Positions 30,213-36,827 of a DNA stretch of 39,289 bases are shown piece by piece. Position numbers and translations under genes: made by a program. The notes under the pieces are model-generated. The model worked only from the letters and a program-made list of their open reading frames with translations, did no database searches and was not told where the DNA came from. Every line of letters begins with the position of its first letter. Position 1 is the stretch's first letter. Source of the DNA: a virus; IMG/VR virus record IMGVR_UViG_3300042122_000061, positions 1 to 39,289 of that record. One strand, written 5' to 3'.

Positions 30213-31414
30213 GCCGCGTCCTCCTCTTCGAATCGGGCCAGCATTGCGGCCAGGGCTGCCTCCGCCTGTTGGGTGACCACGCCGTTCCCGCATGCTTTCA
30301 ACTGTTCATTGCGGGTCAGGCCGATTTCCGGGGCCGTGATCCATCCCGCCGGCTGGCCCATCATCCATTCCGTGAACAGTGGGGAGAGGCGCGGCTGGCC
30401 TTTGGCTCCCGGCTGGACCGGGGACGGGGCCGGTCCCATGACCCTTTCCCAGCGTCTTATGGCCGGTTCATAGTCGCCCCAGGCCACGGGGAGCCGGGGG
30501 GCCAGGGACGGCATGGTCAAATCCCCCTTGGACCCGCGTTGGTTGGGTCCGCCCTTTTCGCCGTCCGATGCCCGGGGCGTGGGGAGCATGGCGGTTGCCT
30601 CCCCCAGGGTGGCCGTCCCGTCCTCCACCCGGCGGGCGGCGGTTGGGTTAGCCCCGCCGGCCTTATGGTCCGATGCCCGGGGCGTGGGGAGCATGAGGAC
30701 GGCGGTATTGAGGGGCGGGGTATTGCGTTTGAATTGGGACGGCCCGCCGTTGTTCGCCGCGTCTTGGGTGGTGGGCGTGGGCAACAGCGGGAGCGGGTCC
30801 TGGTGGGTCAGCATGGCCACCGCCGTGACCAGGTCCGGACCGCCGGACCCCTCCCGATTGAACCGGGCATAGTCCGGGCCGGACGTGGCCAGTTTGGCCT
30901 CCGGTGTTGGGAGCAGACGGCCCCCGGTTTCCAAGAGGCCGTTTTCCACCACCACGGCAAGGTCCGTGACCACCTCCCGGCCCGGCTTACGGGCCAGGTG
31001 GGCCTCCGGTGAGCTGCCGGACGGTTCGGCCACGGGGGAGGGCAACAGGACGTCCCGCGCCGCCCGTTGTTCCGGAGTGGCCAGGGTGCCCGGTGCCACC
31101 AGGTCCACTATCTGACCGGTCAGGCGCAACGTTTGGCCGTAGGCTTTGGCCGTCGCCGGGGAAAGCGGCCCGCCCTCCGCTTCCGCGGCGCATGGGGTCC
31201 TAAGCAGCGGCCCGGCGTCGGGCAAGGGCAAAGACCCGGAACCTTGCATGCGGCGCGCCCACGTCGGCAGCTCGTATTCCTTCCCGTTCCGTGTTGTACC
31301 CGAGTTCGGAAAGGTCCCCGAGTACACGGCCAAGTGCCCGCAAAGGAGGGATTCCGTCCCCGGGACCTCCCATGCATCCCGGGCAGTATTCCAAATCGCT
31401 ATCGGCTCTGGCAC
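30209..31414 (-). CDS. C-terminal half of a split cytosine methyltransferase (target recognition and motif X region)
   Basis: A 401-residue protein. The N-terminal phrase PIAIWNTARDAWEVPGTE and LLCGHLAVYSGTFPNSGTTR are characteristic of actinophage proteins encoded beside cytosine methyltransferases. The middle contains four copies of an LPTP...D...GGP...R pattern, e.g. MLPTPRASDHKAGGANPTAARR and MLPTPRASDGEKGGPNQRGSKG. The end LKACGNGVVTQQAEAAL matches the motif X-like GNGVVPQQA of m5C methyltransferases. The upstream gene (31200-31775) contains the catalytic motifs; the two overlap by 215 bp in different frames. Their products probably interact to form one methyltransferase. Confidence 0.75.
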   Translation of the reverse strand: MPEPIAIWNTARDAWEVPGTESLLCGHLAVYSGTFPNSGTTRNGKEYELPTWARRMQGSGSLPLPDAGPLLRTPCAAEAEGGPLSPATAKAYGQTLRLTGQIVDLVAPGTLATPEQRAARDVLLPSPVAEPSGSSPEAHLARKPGREVVTDLAVVVENGLLETGGRLLPTPEAKLATSGPDYARFNREGSGGPDLVTAVAMLTHQDPLPLLPTPTTQDAANNGGPSQFKRNTPPLNTAVLMLPTPRASDHKAGGANPTAARRVEDGTATLGEATAMLPTPRASDGEKGGPNQRGSKGDLTMPSLAPRLPVAWGDYEPAIRRWERVMGPAPSPVQPGAKGQPRLSPLFTEWMMGQPAGWITAPEIGLTRNEQLKACGNGVVTQQAEAALAAMLARFEEEDAA

Positions 31415-31775
31415 TGTAAGCCCCTCTCACGTTTTCCCAAACCACCCAGGTGGGTTGAATGATTGCGATTGCTTCCCGCATTTGAGCCCATAGGTTGGAC
31501 CGGGTCCCGTCCGTCATGCCCTTACGCCGTCCGGCGTGGCTCAAGTCCTGGCAGGGGGTCCCGCCGGACAGAATGTCCACCTTGGGGACCGCCGCCCAAT
31601 CAATTTGGGTCATGTCCCCCAGGTTGGGGACGTCCGGCCAGTGGTAGGCCATGACCTTGGACGGGGCGGCGTCGAATTCGGAATACCACTTGAGTTCCGC
31701 GCCGAACACGTTTTCCACCGCCCGGCCCAGTCCCCCGTACCCGGCGCATAGCTCCCCAAGGGTTAGCCGGCTCAT
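31200..31775 (-). CDS. DNA (cytosine-5) methyltransferase, catalytic N-terminal part
   Basis: A 191-residue protein starting at the ATG at 31775 (ATGA with RecT). It has SAM-binding motif I (LGELCAGYGGLGRAV, residues 6-20), the catalytic motif IV with Cys at C75 in GGTPCQDLSHAG, motif VI WENVRGAY (114-116 ENV), and motif VIII-like GAPHARFRVFALA (173-185). The target recognition domain and motifs IX-X are missing and appear in the overlapping downstream gene. It would methylate cytosine in phage DNA, giving protection from host restriction. Activity alone is uncertain because the rest of the enzyme is separate. Confidence 0.88.
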   Translation of the reverse strand: MSRLTLGELCAGYGGLGRAVENVFGAELKWYSEFDAAPSKVMAYHWPDVPNLGDMTQIDWAAVPKVDILSGGTPCQDLSHAGRRKGMTDGTRSNLWAQMREAIAIIQPTWVVWENVRGAYSARADSDLEYCPGCMGGPGDGIPPLRALGRVLGDLSELGYNTEREGIRAADVGAPHARFRVFALARRRAAA

Positions 31776-32545
31776 GCGGTCAGTTCCCCCGTCCCCGGGT
31801 CCAGGGTTTCGCCCGGGACAAAGGTTTGGACCTGTTCGTCCACCTGACGGGCCAGGGCAAGGCCGGACGATTGGGGAAGCTCCCGGGTCAGCGCCCGCAG
31901 CGCGGTTTTCCGAATCATGGCGTCCCGGTCCGTCTTCCATGGTCCGGAGTCGCCCGCCGCGCCCCGGGCCTTACGGTCCATGACCTCATCCAAAGTCATG
32001 TGGTTATGCTGGACGTCCCCGCCGGCCAGCCGGGCCACGGCCAGGACGCCGGTAATGGCCCGGCCCTTGGGGCTACCCGGGAGCGGTTCGAAATCGAAAT
32101 ACGGGCCACGTTCGGAATTGGCCCCCTCCCGGAATACGTCCCCCTCATAGACCAGGAACGCCTTAATAGCGCCGACGCGCCCGGACCGGCGGGCCAGCTC
32201 GAGGAGGCCCCGATACCCCACGATGGGCACCACGGACGGAACGCCCTTGACCCGGCGGGGGGTCAAATAGAATTCCCCCAGGGGTCCGCCCACCTCAAGC
32301 CCCAGCCGGGCGGCGGTCAGGAACGCCCCCAGGAGCGATTCCGCCGAACACTGTTGCAAGTCCGGGGATTGCCGCAGCTCAGTAATGGCGGTCCGCATGA
32401 ACTGTTCCACCGGGACGTGTTTGGGCAGGGCCTTGGCAAATTCGGTTTCCATGGACTTGACCAGGTCAAAGGCGGTTGCCCGCCCGGTTTGGACCTGTTG
32501 GCCCGCGATATGGGCGGCTAAGTCTTGCCCGGCCTGTTCGGTCAT
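31772..32545 (-). CDS. recT: RecT family single-strand annealing protein
   Basis: A 257-residue recombinase with the RecT pattern: FMRTAITELRQSPDLQQCSAESLLGAFLTAARLGLEVG, then GEFYLTPRRVKG, VPSVVPIVGYRGLLELARRSG, and PWKTDRDAMIRKTALRALTRELPQS. It anneals complementary ssDNA generated by the exonuclease encoded just upstream. Start and stop are ATGA-coupled to the exonuclease and the methyltransferase. Together with SSB and RusA it forms a complete recombination module. Confidence 0.93.
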   Translation of the reverse strand: MTEQAGQDLAAHIAGQQVQTGRATAFDLVKSMETEFAKALPKHVPVEQFMRTAITELRQSPDLQQCSAESLLGAFLTAARLGLEVGGPLGEFYLTPRRVKGVPSVVPIVGYRGLLELARRSGRVGAIKAFLVYEGDVFREGANSERGPYFDFEPLPGSPKGRAITGVLAVARLAGGDVQHNHMTLDEVMDRKARGAAGDSGPWKTDRDAMIRKTALRALTRELPQSSGLALARQVDEQVQTFVPGETLDPGTGELTA

Positions 32546-33579
32546 TGGGTTTCCTCTTTCACTTTGAACACCCGGAACGGTTGCCCGGGGCGCGTGTATT
32601 GCTGGACCACCTCGAGGACGTCCGGGCGTTCGGCGGCTAGCGCCTTTTTGTCCAAGGTCTTCCGGCGCTGTTCCTTGGACGTCGCGGCCACCTGACCGTC
32701 CGGCCAGGCCAGGGCGGTCCGTTCGCCCATGGCCTTTTGGAGCCGGAACCGCAATTCGTCCGCCCGCAGCGCGGCGGCGTCGGCTTTCCGCTTGGCGTCC
32801 AGGTAGTGGGCCAGGACGTCCTCCAGTGGCCCGTCCATGACCAGGGCGTCCAGCGATTCGTCCGCCGGGTACAGCGCGGCCATTTTGTCCGCGTCCTCAA
32901 ACGTCGGTTCCGGGCGGACGCCGGCCACCACAAAGTCCCGCCACCACATGCCGCCGTAATGGATCAGTTGTTCGATGACCTGTTCTGACCGGGCCACCCG
33001 GACCGGTTCCGGGAGGCTCATGGGGCCATTGAGTCCGCCCACTCCCACCGTGACCCAACATTCGTCCATCCCGGTGACGGCCATTTGTTGCTGGCATTGA
33101 ACTTGGATGGACCGGGGCGGGACGCCCTCAAGCCATTTGTCTTTGTAGTTGTAGGCGGACGTGGTTTTGACCTCGAGGATTCCCCGGACCGGGTTAGTCC
33201 GGGACCCCCGGTCCGCCAGGCCCCGGTCCAGGGTGGCAAGCATCCATGGGTGTTCCGGGTGGGCCAACAGGCCCGGCGTGGGCACCAGCTTGCCCAGGTG
33301 GGGCCACCGTTCGGCGGTCCACCGGGCCACCACGTCCTCTAGTTTGTGCCCGGCCTCCATGGCTTCCGTCTGGAGGTCCACCGGTTCGCCCGTGGCCGTC
33401 TTATCCAGCCAAACGTCCAGCGCGGTCCGGCGGGGATTGCATCCGAGAATAGCGGCGGTATCCGATGCCCCCAGCCCGGACCGGCGGGCCTTGAGCCACC
33501 GGCCCCGGTCCTTTCGGTAATCGGCGGCGGACAGGACCATGACGGCGTGGCCGTACCCATGCAGCTCCGGGGCGATCAT
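32542..33579 (-). CDS. YqaJ/lambda-type exonuclease
   Basis: A 345-residue nuclease. Conserved features: RRSGLGASDTAAILGCNPRR near residue 33, AMEAGHKLEDVVA with the Glu ligand near residue 81, ATLDRGLAD, then GILEVKTTSAY with the catalytic E-x-K, and a QVQCQQQMAVTG stretch. This is the YqaJ viral recombinase family. The C-terminal ~110 residues (DAKRKADAAALRADELRFRL, EQRRKTLDKKALAAERPDVL) form a charged coiled-coil extension also common in phage homologues. It resects dsDNA 5' ends and works with RecT. ATGA-coupled to the HTH gene upstream. Confidence 0.92.
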   Translation of the reverse strand: MIAPELHGYGHAVMVLSAADYRKDRGRWLKARRSGLGASDTAAILGCNPRRTALDVWLDKTATGEPVDLQTEAMEAGHKLEDVVARWTAERWPHLGKLVPTPGLLAHPEHPWMLATLDRGLADRGSRTNPVRGILEVKTTSAYNYKDKWLEGVPPRSIQVQCQQQMAVTGMDECWVTVGVGGLNGPMSLPEPVRVARSEQVIEQLIHYGGMWWRDFVVAGVRPEPTFEDADKMAALYPADESLDALVMDGPLEDVLAHYLDAKRKADAAALRADELRFRLQKAMGERTALAWPDGQVAATSKEQRRKTLDKKALAAERPDVLEVVQQYTRPGQPFRVFKVKEETQ

Positions 33580-33830
33580 GCCGGGGGGACCCCGTCCTTA
33601 TGGGCGAACAGCCGGACCGTGGGGACGCCCAGGGCCTCCGCGATAGCGTCCGCTTTCCGGCGCTCCACCCCGCCCTTACCGTTGGCCAGGTTGCCAATGG
33701 TGGGCTTGGACACGCCGGACGCTTCCGCCGCTTTGGCCAGGCTTAGCCCGGCCTCATCCAGGGCGGCGCGTAGGGCGGTCTTACCCGATTCCACCCGCAG
33801 CGGGACGATGAAAACCCTTGCCTCTTCCAC
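33576..33830 (-). CDS. Cro-like XRE HTH regulator at the divergent control region
   Basis: An 84-residue protein with XRE HTH pattern (SGKTALRAALDEAGLSLAKA, then EASGVSKPTIGNLANGKGGVERR, followed by KADAIAEALGVPTVRLF). The GTG at 33830 lies immediately after a TAGAC element, so the message may have almost no leader. It is the first gene of the leftward early operon and faces the other HTH gene across a region with many operator-like sites; by position it is a Cro-type or early regulator. Confidence 0.78.
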   Translation of the reverse strand: MEEARVFIVPLRVESGKTALRAALDEAGLSLAKAAEASGVSKPTIGNLANGKGGVERRKADAIAEALGVPTVRLFAHKDGVPPA

Positions 33831-34066
33831 GTCTAAACCTTTCGGAACCGTCGTCTAAATCCTTTAGACGTTCCGAACATAGCAGCGCGTCCCCCAAGGG
33901 GGCAAACACCTTGGGGGGCCAGCCGGCGCGGCGTGGGACACCCGGGCGTCTAATTTGTCCGGGCCTCATGGTATGTCGTTGCTAGACGGGCACCGTCTAG
34001 AACTTATAGACTCTCAAATGTTATGCAGGGGGAACCGACGTCAAGTCTTGAAACCAGGGAGCAAAC
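33831..34066. promoter_or_regulatory. Divergent regulatory region with inverted TAGAC operators
   Basis: 236 bp between divergent HTH genes. It holds a CGTCTAAA-TCC-TTTAGACG inverted repeat (33852-33870), GTCTA at 33831-33835 next to the leftward start, CGTCTAAT at 33947, and a perfect TAGACGG-GCA-CCGTCTA inverted repeat at 33983-33999. TTATAGACT at 34005-34013 can be a -10 for the rightward gene, with a -35-like TTGCTA at 33979; the 17-bp palindrome would lie between them. A rightward ATG is preceded by GCAGGGGGA. The arrangement is like a lysis/lysogeny switch. Confidence 0.75.
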
Positions 34067-34447
34067 ATGACGAACACCGATAAGCCATTGAATCTACGGG
34101 ACCTTATTTTGGCCCACCAGGACAGGACCGGGGATTCATATTCCATGCTGGCCAGCCGGTGCGACCTGTCCAAGGCAAAGATTGGCCAGTTGGCCACGGC
34201 CAAACAAAACCACATGCCCCGGGCGCACACTCTGGAGCAACTGGCCAAGGGCATGAACCTGCCCCTAAAGACCGTCCAGCAAGCCGCCATGGTGTCCGCC
34301 GGAATCACTCCGGAGGGTTACCCCGGGGGCAACCGAATTGACCTAGTCATTGAGTCGTTGCGGGGGCTATCCCCGGATGACTTGGAAACCGTGTCAATCG
34401 TCATCCAGTCGCTAAAGGACCGCCGGACGTTGCGGCCCGCATCTTAG
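34067..34447 (+). CDS. Putative immunity repressor (HTH)
   Basis: A 126-residue protein transcribed opposite to the lytic genes. The N-terminal part has an XRE-like HTH (RDLILAHQDRTGDSYSMLAS, RCDLSKAKIGQLATAKQNHM), followed by HTLEQLAKGMNLPLKTVQQA, a pattern shared by HTH proteins in many temperate actinophages. The C-terminal part is a small acidic helix region (LVIESLRGLSPDDLETVSIVIQ). Its promoter overlaps a perfect TAGACGG inverted repeat, consistent with autoregulation, and a strong terminator follows. It is the best candidate for the protein that reads the dispersed TAGAC sites, which is not shown. Confidence 0.7.
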   Translation: MTNTDKPLNLRDLILAHQDRTGDSYSMLASRCDLSKAKIGQLATAKQNHMPRAHTLEQLAKGMNLPLKTVQQAAMVSAGITPEGYPGGNRIDLVIESLRGLSPDDLETVSIVIQSLKDRRTLRPAS

Positions 34448-34452
34448 GCCAC

Positions 34453-34491
34453 AAAGGCCCCGCTTCCGTGGAGGAGGCGGGGCCTTTTTTA
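34453..34491 (+). terminator. Intrinsic terminator after the putative repressor
   Basis: AAAGGCCCCGC, loop of about 15 bases, GCGGGGCCTTTTTT: an 11-bp perfect stem and six or more T residues. It ends the rightward repressor transcript and isolates it from the structured leader that follows. Confidence 0.92.
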
Positions 34492-34690
34492 TTAAGACCT
34501 CCCGGGCGTGTCGCGTGGCGACGTCCCCGGAATCCTTAAGATATGGTCATTGGAAAGACCCCTTGGACCGGGAAGTCCGCGGGGCCTATTAGCTAGAACG
34601 TTCGTAACGGCGAATGTCCTGCTTTCCATAACCCATGGTATATGGCGACACGACAATAAGCCGGATTGAGCGTTCCCGCTCCCGGCTTTT
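34492..34690 (+). ncRNA. Structured leader or small RNA ending in a second terminator
   Basis: A ~200-bp non-coding stretch between two rightward terminators. It contains a hairpin CCCC-TT-GGAC-CGGGAA-GTCC-GC-GGGG (34559-34584), an AACGTTCGTAACG palindromic patch, and a terminator at 34658-34690. It lies upstream of the 34724 gene, whose ribosome site is only about 23 bp past the terminator. It could be an attenuator leader or a free small RNA, perhaps regulating copy number or immunity. No start/stop ORF with credible codon use is seen. Confidence 0.4.
34658..34690 (+). terminator. Terminator/attenuator before the 34724 gene
   Basis: AAGCCGG-ATT-GAGCG-TTCC-CGCTC-CCGGCTTTTTT: an inner GAGCG/CGCTC stem stacked on an outer AAGCCGG/CCGGCTT stem, followed by six T residues. 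No annotated gene lies immediately upstream on this strand, so it either ends a small RNA or works as an attenuator for the TTG-start gene. Confidence 0.85.
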
Positions 34691-34723
34691 TTCATTGTCC
34701 AAACGCATATCCAGGAGGCCCCG

Positions 34724-35119
34724 TTGGTAGACCGCCCCACGCCGGACCCCACATTGGCCCAGGCATTGGAGGACGTCGGTTACCGCGTCCCGATTCGGCA
34801 ATTTTTCGTAGGCAAGCACTTTGTGGCTTATGAGCTGCCCCGGGAATTTGACGGCCTCTTGCATGAGGCCCGCGCCACCGCCCTCCATGGCGGGGGGCGG
34901 CGGTTCGGCCACAGCTTGAATTGTTGGGGCCGGACCTCCAAGTTCACCGAATGCACCGATACCGGGGGGACCTTGCTTTGGGTCTATATCCCGCCGGATG
35001 AGGCCACCGCGCCGCCCGCCGATGACGTCATGGTCATGGAGCTAAGGCCCCGGCCCGATTACACCGTGTACCCGTACAAAGTCCACCGGGTCCGCCGCCC
35101 CAAGGAGGCCACCACGTAG
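34724..35119 (+). CDS. Hypothetical protein, 131 aa
   Basis: TTG at 34724 with AGGAGG 5 bp upstream, a strong pair. The product has an alpha/beta pattern (TLAQALEDVGYRVPIRQFFVG, HFVAYELPREFDGLLHEARA) and C-terminal strands (TLLWVYIPPDEA, DYTVYPYKVHRVRRP). It is expressed rightward between the repressor and the partition locus. Not recognised; its isolation and regulated leader suggest a lysogenic function, which is speculative. Confidence 0.65.
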   Translation: MVDRPTPDPTLAQALEDVGYRVPIRQFFVGKHFVAYELPREFDGLLHEARATALHGGGRRFGHSLNCWGRTSKFTECTDTGGTLLWVYIPPDEATAPPADDVMVMELRPRPDYTVYPYKVHRVRRPKEATT

Positions 35120-35443
35120 ACCAGTAAGACGCCTCTTTCGTAAAGGGTTATGGCGTAAAAGAACCCGGCTGTTTAGACCTCTCACCCACCTGGCCAGGCA
35201 TGGCCCGGGGTCTTAAATCCATTGGGTGACGCCGCGTAACATGTCCCTCCGGTACCCGCGGCGACCGGGCACGGCCTCAGCGCGAAAGGCCGTGAAATCC
35301 ATGAGACTTACCCTCAAAACAGGGTGGGTCTAGTTGTCGTGGGTATTCCGCATAACCGGGACGGGTTGCGGGGCGATAAGGCCTTTGGGGAGTGGGTTAC
35401 TCAGCAAGAACTAACTTAAGTTCCCCCCGGTAAACCTGACCAG
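35120..35443. other. Structured non-coding region with four consecutive hairpins
   Basis: A 324-bp gap with no supported gene between convergent genes. Four short hairpins follow each other: GGCCA-GGCA-TGGCC (35192-35205), GCCGCG...CGCGGC (35231-35262), ACGGCC...GGCCGT (35271-35293) and ACCCT-CAAAAC-AGGGT (35310-35325). A palindrome AACTTAAGTT lies near 35412-35421. TAGAC-like elements occur at about 35174 and 35331. It could be a replication origin or a folded RNA. A 30-codon ORF (35241-35333) crosses it but lacks a ribosome site. Confidence 0.45.
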
Positions 35444-35833
35444 CTACCCCCGGGGCTTTCGCCCGTTGTGGATGAGCTGCCGGCGGGGCGTTGCCTTGAG
35501 TATCCGGAGCCAATGGGCGTGGCCCCGGCGGGCGGACGCCAGGGTGGGGTATCGGTCACAGGCCCCGTCCAGGGGTCCGCCAAAGACCATGGTTTCGAAC
35601 AGGACGGGCGGGGCACCCGGCCAACCTACCCCCATGTCCATGCCCATAAAGACGGTGGACACCCGGCCCCGGTTGCCCAGGTCATCCAGGCCCACCTGAC
35701 GGTCCCCCATCCAAATTTCCACGTACCGGTCCCGGTCCACGGGTTTGCCGTCCCAGTCGAAATAGAGGCCCCGGCCCATAAAGTCCAGCAAGGCGTCCGG
35801 GTGCCATTTGGCCATGTATTCGTCTTGGTTCAC
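35444..35833 (-). CDS. Hypothetical protein, 129 aa
   Basis: The GTG at 35833 is contiguous with a CACCGTCTAAT site, so the start codon is inside the operator-like motif and the message may be leaderless. The product begins MNQDEYMAKWHPDALLDFMG, then VEIWMGDRQVGLDDLGNRGRVSTV, then FETMVFGGPLDGACDRYPTLA. It resembles widespread actinophage proteins of unknown function. It points away from parA, sharing a divergent control region with it. Confidence 0.65.
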   Translation of the reverse strand: MNQDEYMAKWHPDALLDFMGRGLYFDWDGKPVDRDRYVEIWMGDRQVGLDDLGNRGRVSTVFMGMDMGVGWPGAPPVLFETMVFGGPLDGACDRYPTLASARRGHAHWLRILKATPRRQLIHNGRKPRG

Positions 35834-35839
35834 CGTCTA
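35833..35839. promoter_or_regulatory. CCGTCTA site overlapping the 35833 start
   Basis: CACCGTCTAATAATAAAG on the + strand. The motif CCGTCTA ends at the first bases of the leftward GTG. A protein bound here would block both transcription and leaderless translation of the leftward gene and could influence parA on the other side. Confidence 0.5.
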
Positions 35840-35855
35840 ATAATAAAGGACTGTT

Positions 35856-35887
35856 TACGGGGGTACGGGAGTACGGGGACCCGTATA
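35856..35887. repeat. Left centromere-like octamer array (parS-L candidate)
   Basis: Four consecutive octamers: TACGGGGG, TACGGGAG, TACGGGGA and the inverted CCCGTATA, at 35856, 35864, 35872 and 35880. They share the CCCGTA/TACGGG core with the much larger array after parB. The last unit overlaps TATAAAGT, a likely -10 for parA, so a ParB protein bound here could repress its own operon as well as mark the plasmid for partition. Confidence 0.75.
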
Positions 35888-35898
35888 AAGTACAGGCC

Positions 35899-36540
35899 AT
35901 GACACCCCTAACTATTGCCGTTGCCAATCTGAAAGGCGGGACGGGGAAAACCACGTCCGCGGCCTACCTTGCCCAGGCGTTCCGGGAACTGGACCGGTCC
36001 GTCCTCATAGTGGATGCAGACCCCCAGGAGTCCATAACCGAGTGGTCCGAACTTTCGGAATGGACGGTGCCCACCGTGGCCCACCCGTCCAAGCTCTTGC
36101 ACCGTCAAGTGACCGGGATTGCCCGGGGCAAGTTTGACGTGGTCCTCATTGACACCCCGCCCTTTTACCCCCGTTCCAAAGAGGAGGCCGAAAAGCCCCC
36201 GGTGGGTATCGTCCATTCGGCCCTCAAGTCCGCGGACGTCGTGGTGGTGCCCATGGCCCCTACCCTTATTGAGCTACGCCGGGTTGCCCCCACACTGAAA
36301 GCCATTGAGACGGCGGGCCGTCCGGGCCAGGACGTTTGGTTCCTGTTGAACCGGACGGTCAACCGGGCCGGGTCCACGGACGGCGTCCGGAACGTGTTGG
36401 TCAATCAGATGGGGGTCCGGGTGTTCGCCGTGGGTATCCCCCGGCTTGAGGTGCTGGCCCAATCATTTGCCGCGCCCATCACGGGCAACCTACACGGCTA
36501 CCTTTCCGCAGCTATCGAACTTTTGGAGGAACGAAAATGA
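35899..36540 (+). CDS. parA: ParA-family partition ATPase
   Basis: A 213-residue deviant Walker ATPase: KGGTGKTTS at residues 12-20 (with the signature Lys), VLIVDADPQES (35-45) and FDVVLIDTPP (79-88). There is no N-terminal HTH extension, so it is the short ParA type that pairs with a small ribbon-helix-helix ParB. It would use ATP-dependent DNA binding to segregate the phage-plasmid. The start is 12 bp past the left octamer array. It overlaps the next gene by ATGA. With no integrase visible, this is the main evidence for extrachromosomal maintenance. Confidence 0.93.
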   Translation: MTPLTIAVANLKGGTGKTTSAAYLAQAFRELDRSVLIVDADPQESITEWSELSEWTVPTVAHPSKLLHRQVTGIARGKFDVVLIDTPPFYPRSKEEAEKPPVGIVHSALKSADVVVVPMAPTLIELRRVAPTLKAIETAGRPGQDVWFLLNRTVNRAGSTDGVRNVLVNQMGVRVFAVGIPRLEVLAQSFAAPITGNLHGYLSAAIELLEERK

Positions 36541-36827
36541 GCAAGAATTTTGACGCCCGCCTGTCCGTCGTGACGGCCCCCACGGACCCGCCGGCTACCC
36601 CGGCGGTCCAGCCCCGGACGGCCCCGGTCAAAATGACGGTGGAGGTTGACCGGGCGGCGTATGAATTCGTCCGCAGCTTCCCGGACGCCATGGGTCTGCC
36701 GGACGCCTTGGGCCTAAACCGGGTCCCCACGGTGGAGGTGTACCGGGCTTTGCTCCAGTTGCTTGAGGAGGACCCGGACCTGGCTGGCAGGGTGGCCCAC
36801 CGGATGAGGCAGAACCTCACCCCGTAG
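36537..36827 (+). CDS. parB: Small ParB-type centromere-binding protein
   Basis: A 96-residue protein in an ATGA overlap with parA. The N-terminal ~35 residues are Pro/Thr-rich and probably disordered; the rest contains VKMTVEVDRAAYEFVRSFPDAM and VPTVEVYRALLQLLEEDPDLA, a strand-helix-helix pattern as in ribbon-helix-helix partition proteins. It is too short for a canonical ParB/Spo0J. Its stop lies inside the first octamer of the right array, so gene and site are physically joined. It likely binds CCCGTA octamers. Confidence 0.8.
   Translation: MSKNFDARLSVVTAPTDPPATPAVQPRTAPVKMTVEVDRAAYEFVRSFPDAMGLPDALGLNRVPTVEVYRALLQLLEEDPDLAGRVAHRMRQNLTP

Noticed and set aside
35241-35333. Rightward 30-codon ORF of basic residues inside the hairpin cluster
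   Set aside because: No Shine-Dalgarno before the ATG, no coupling with neighbours, and its bases are explained by the hairpins.
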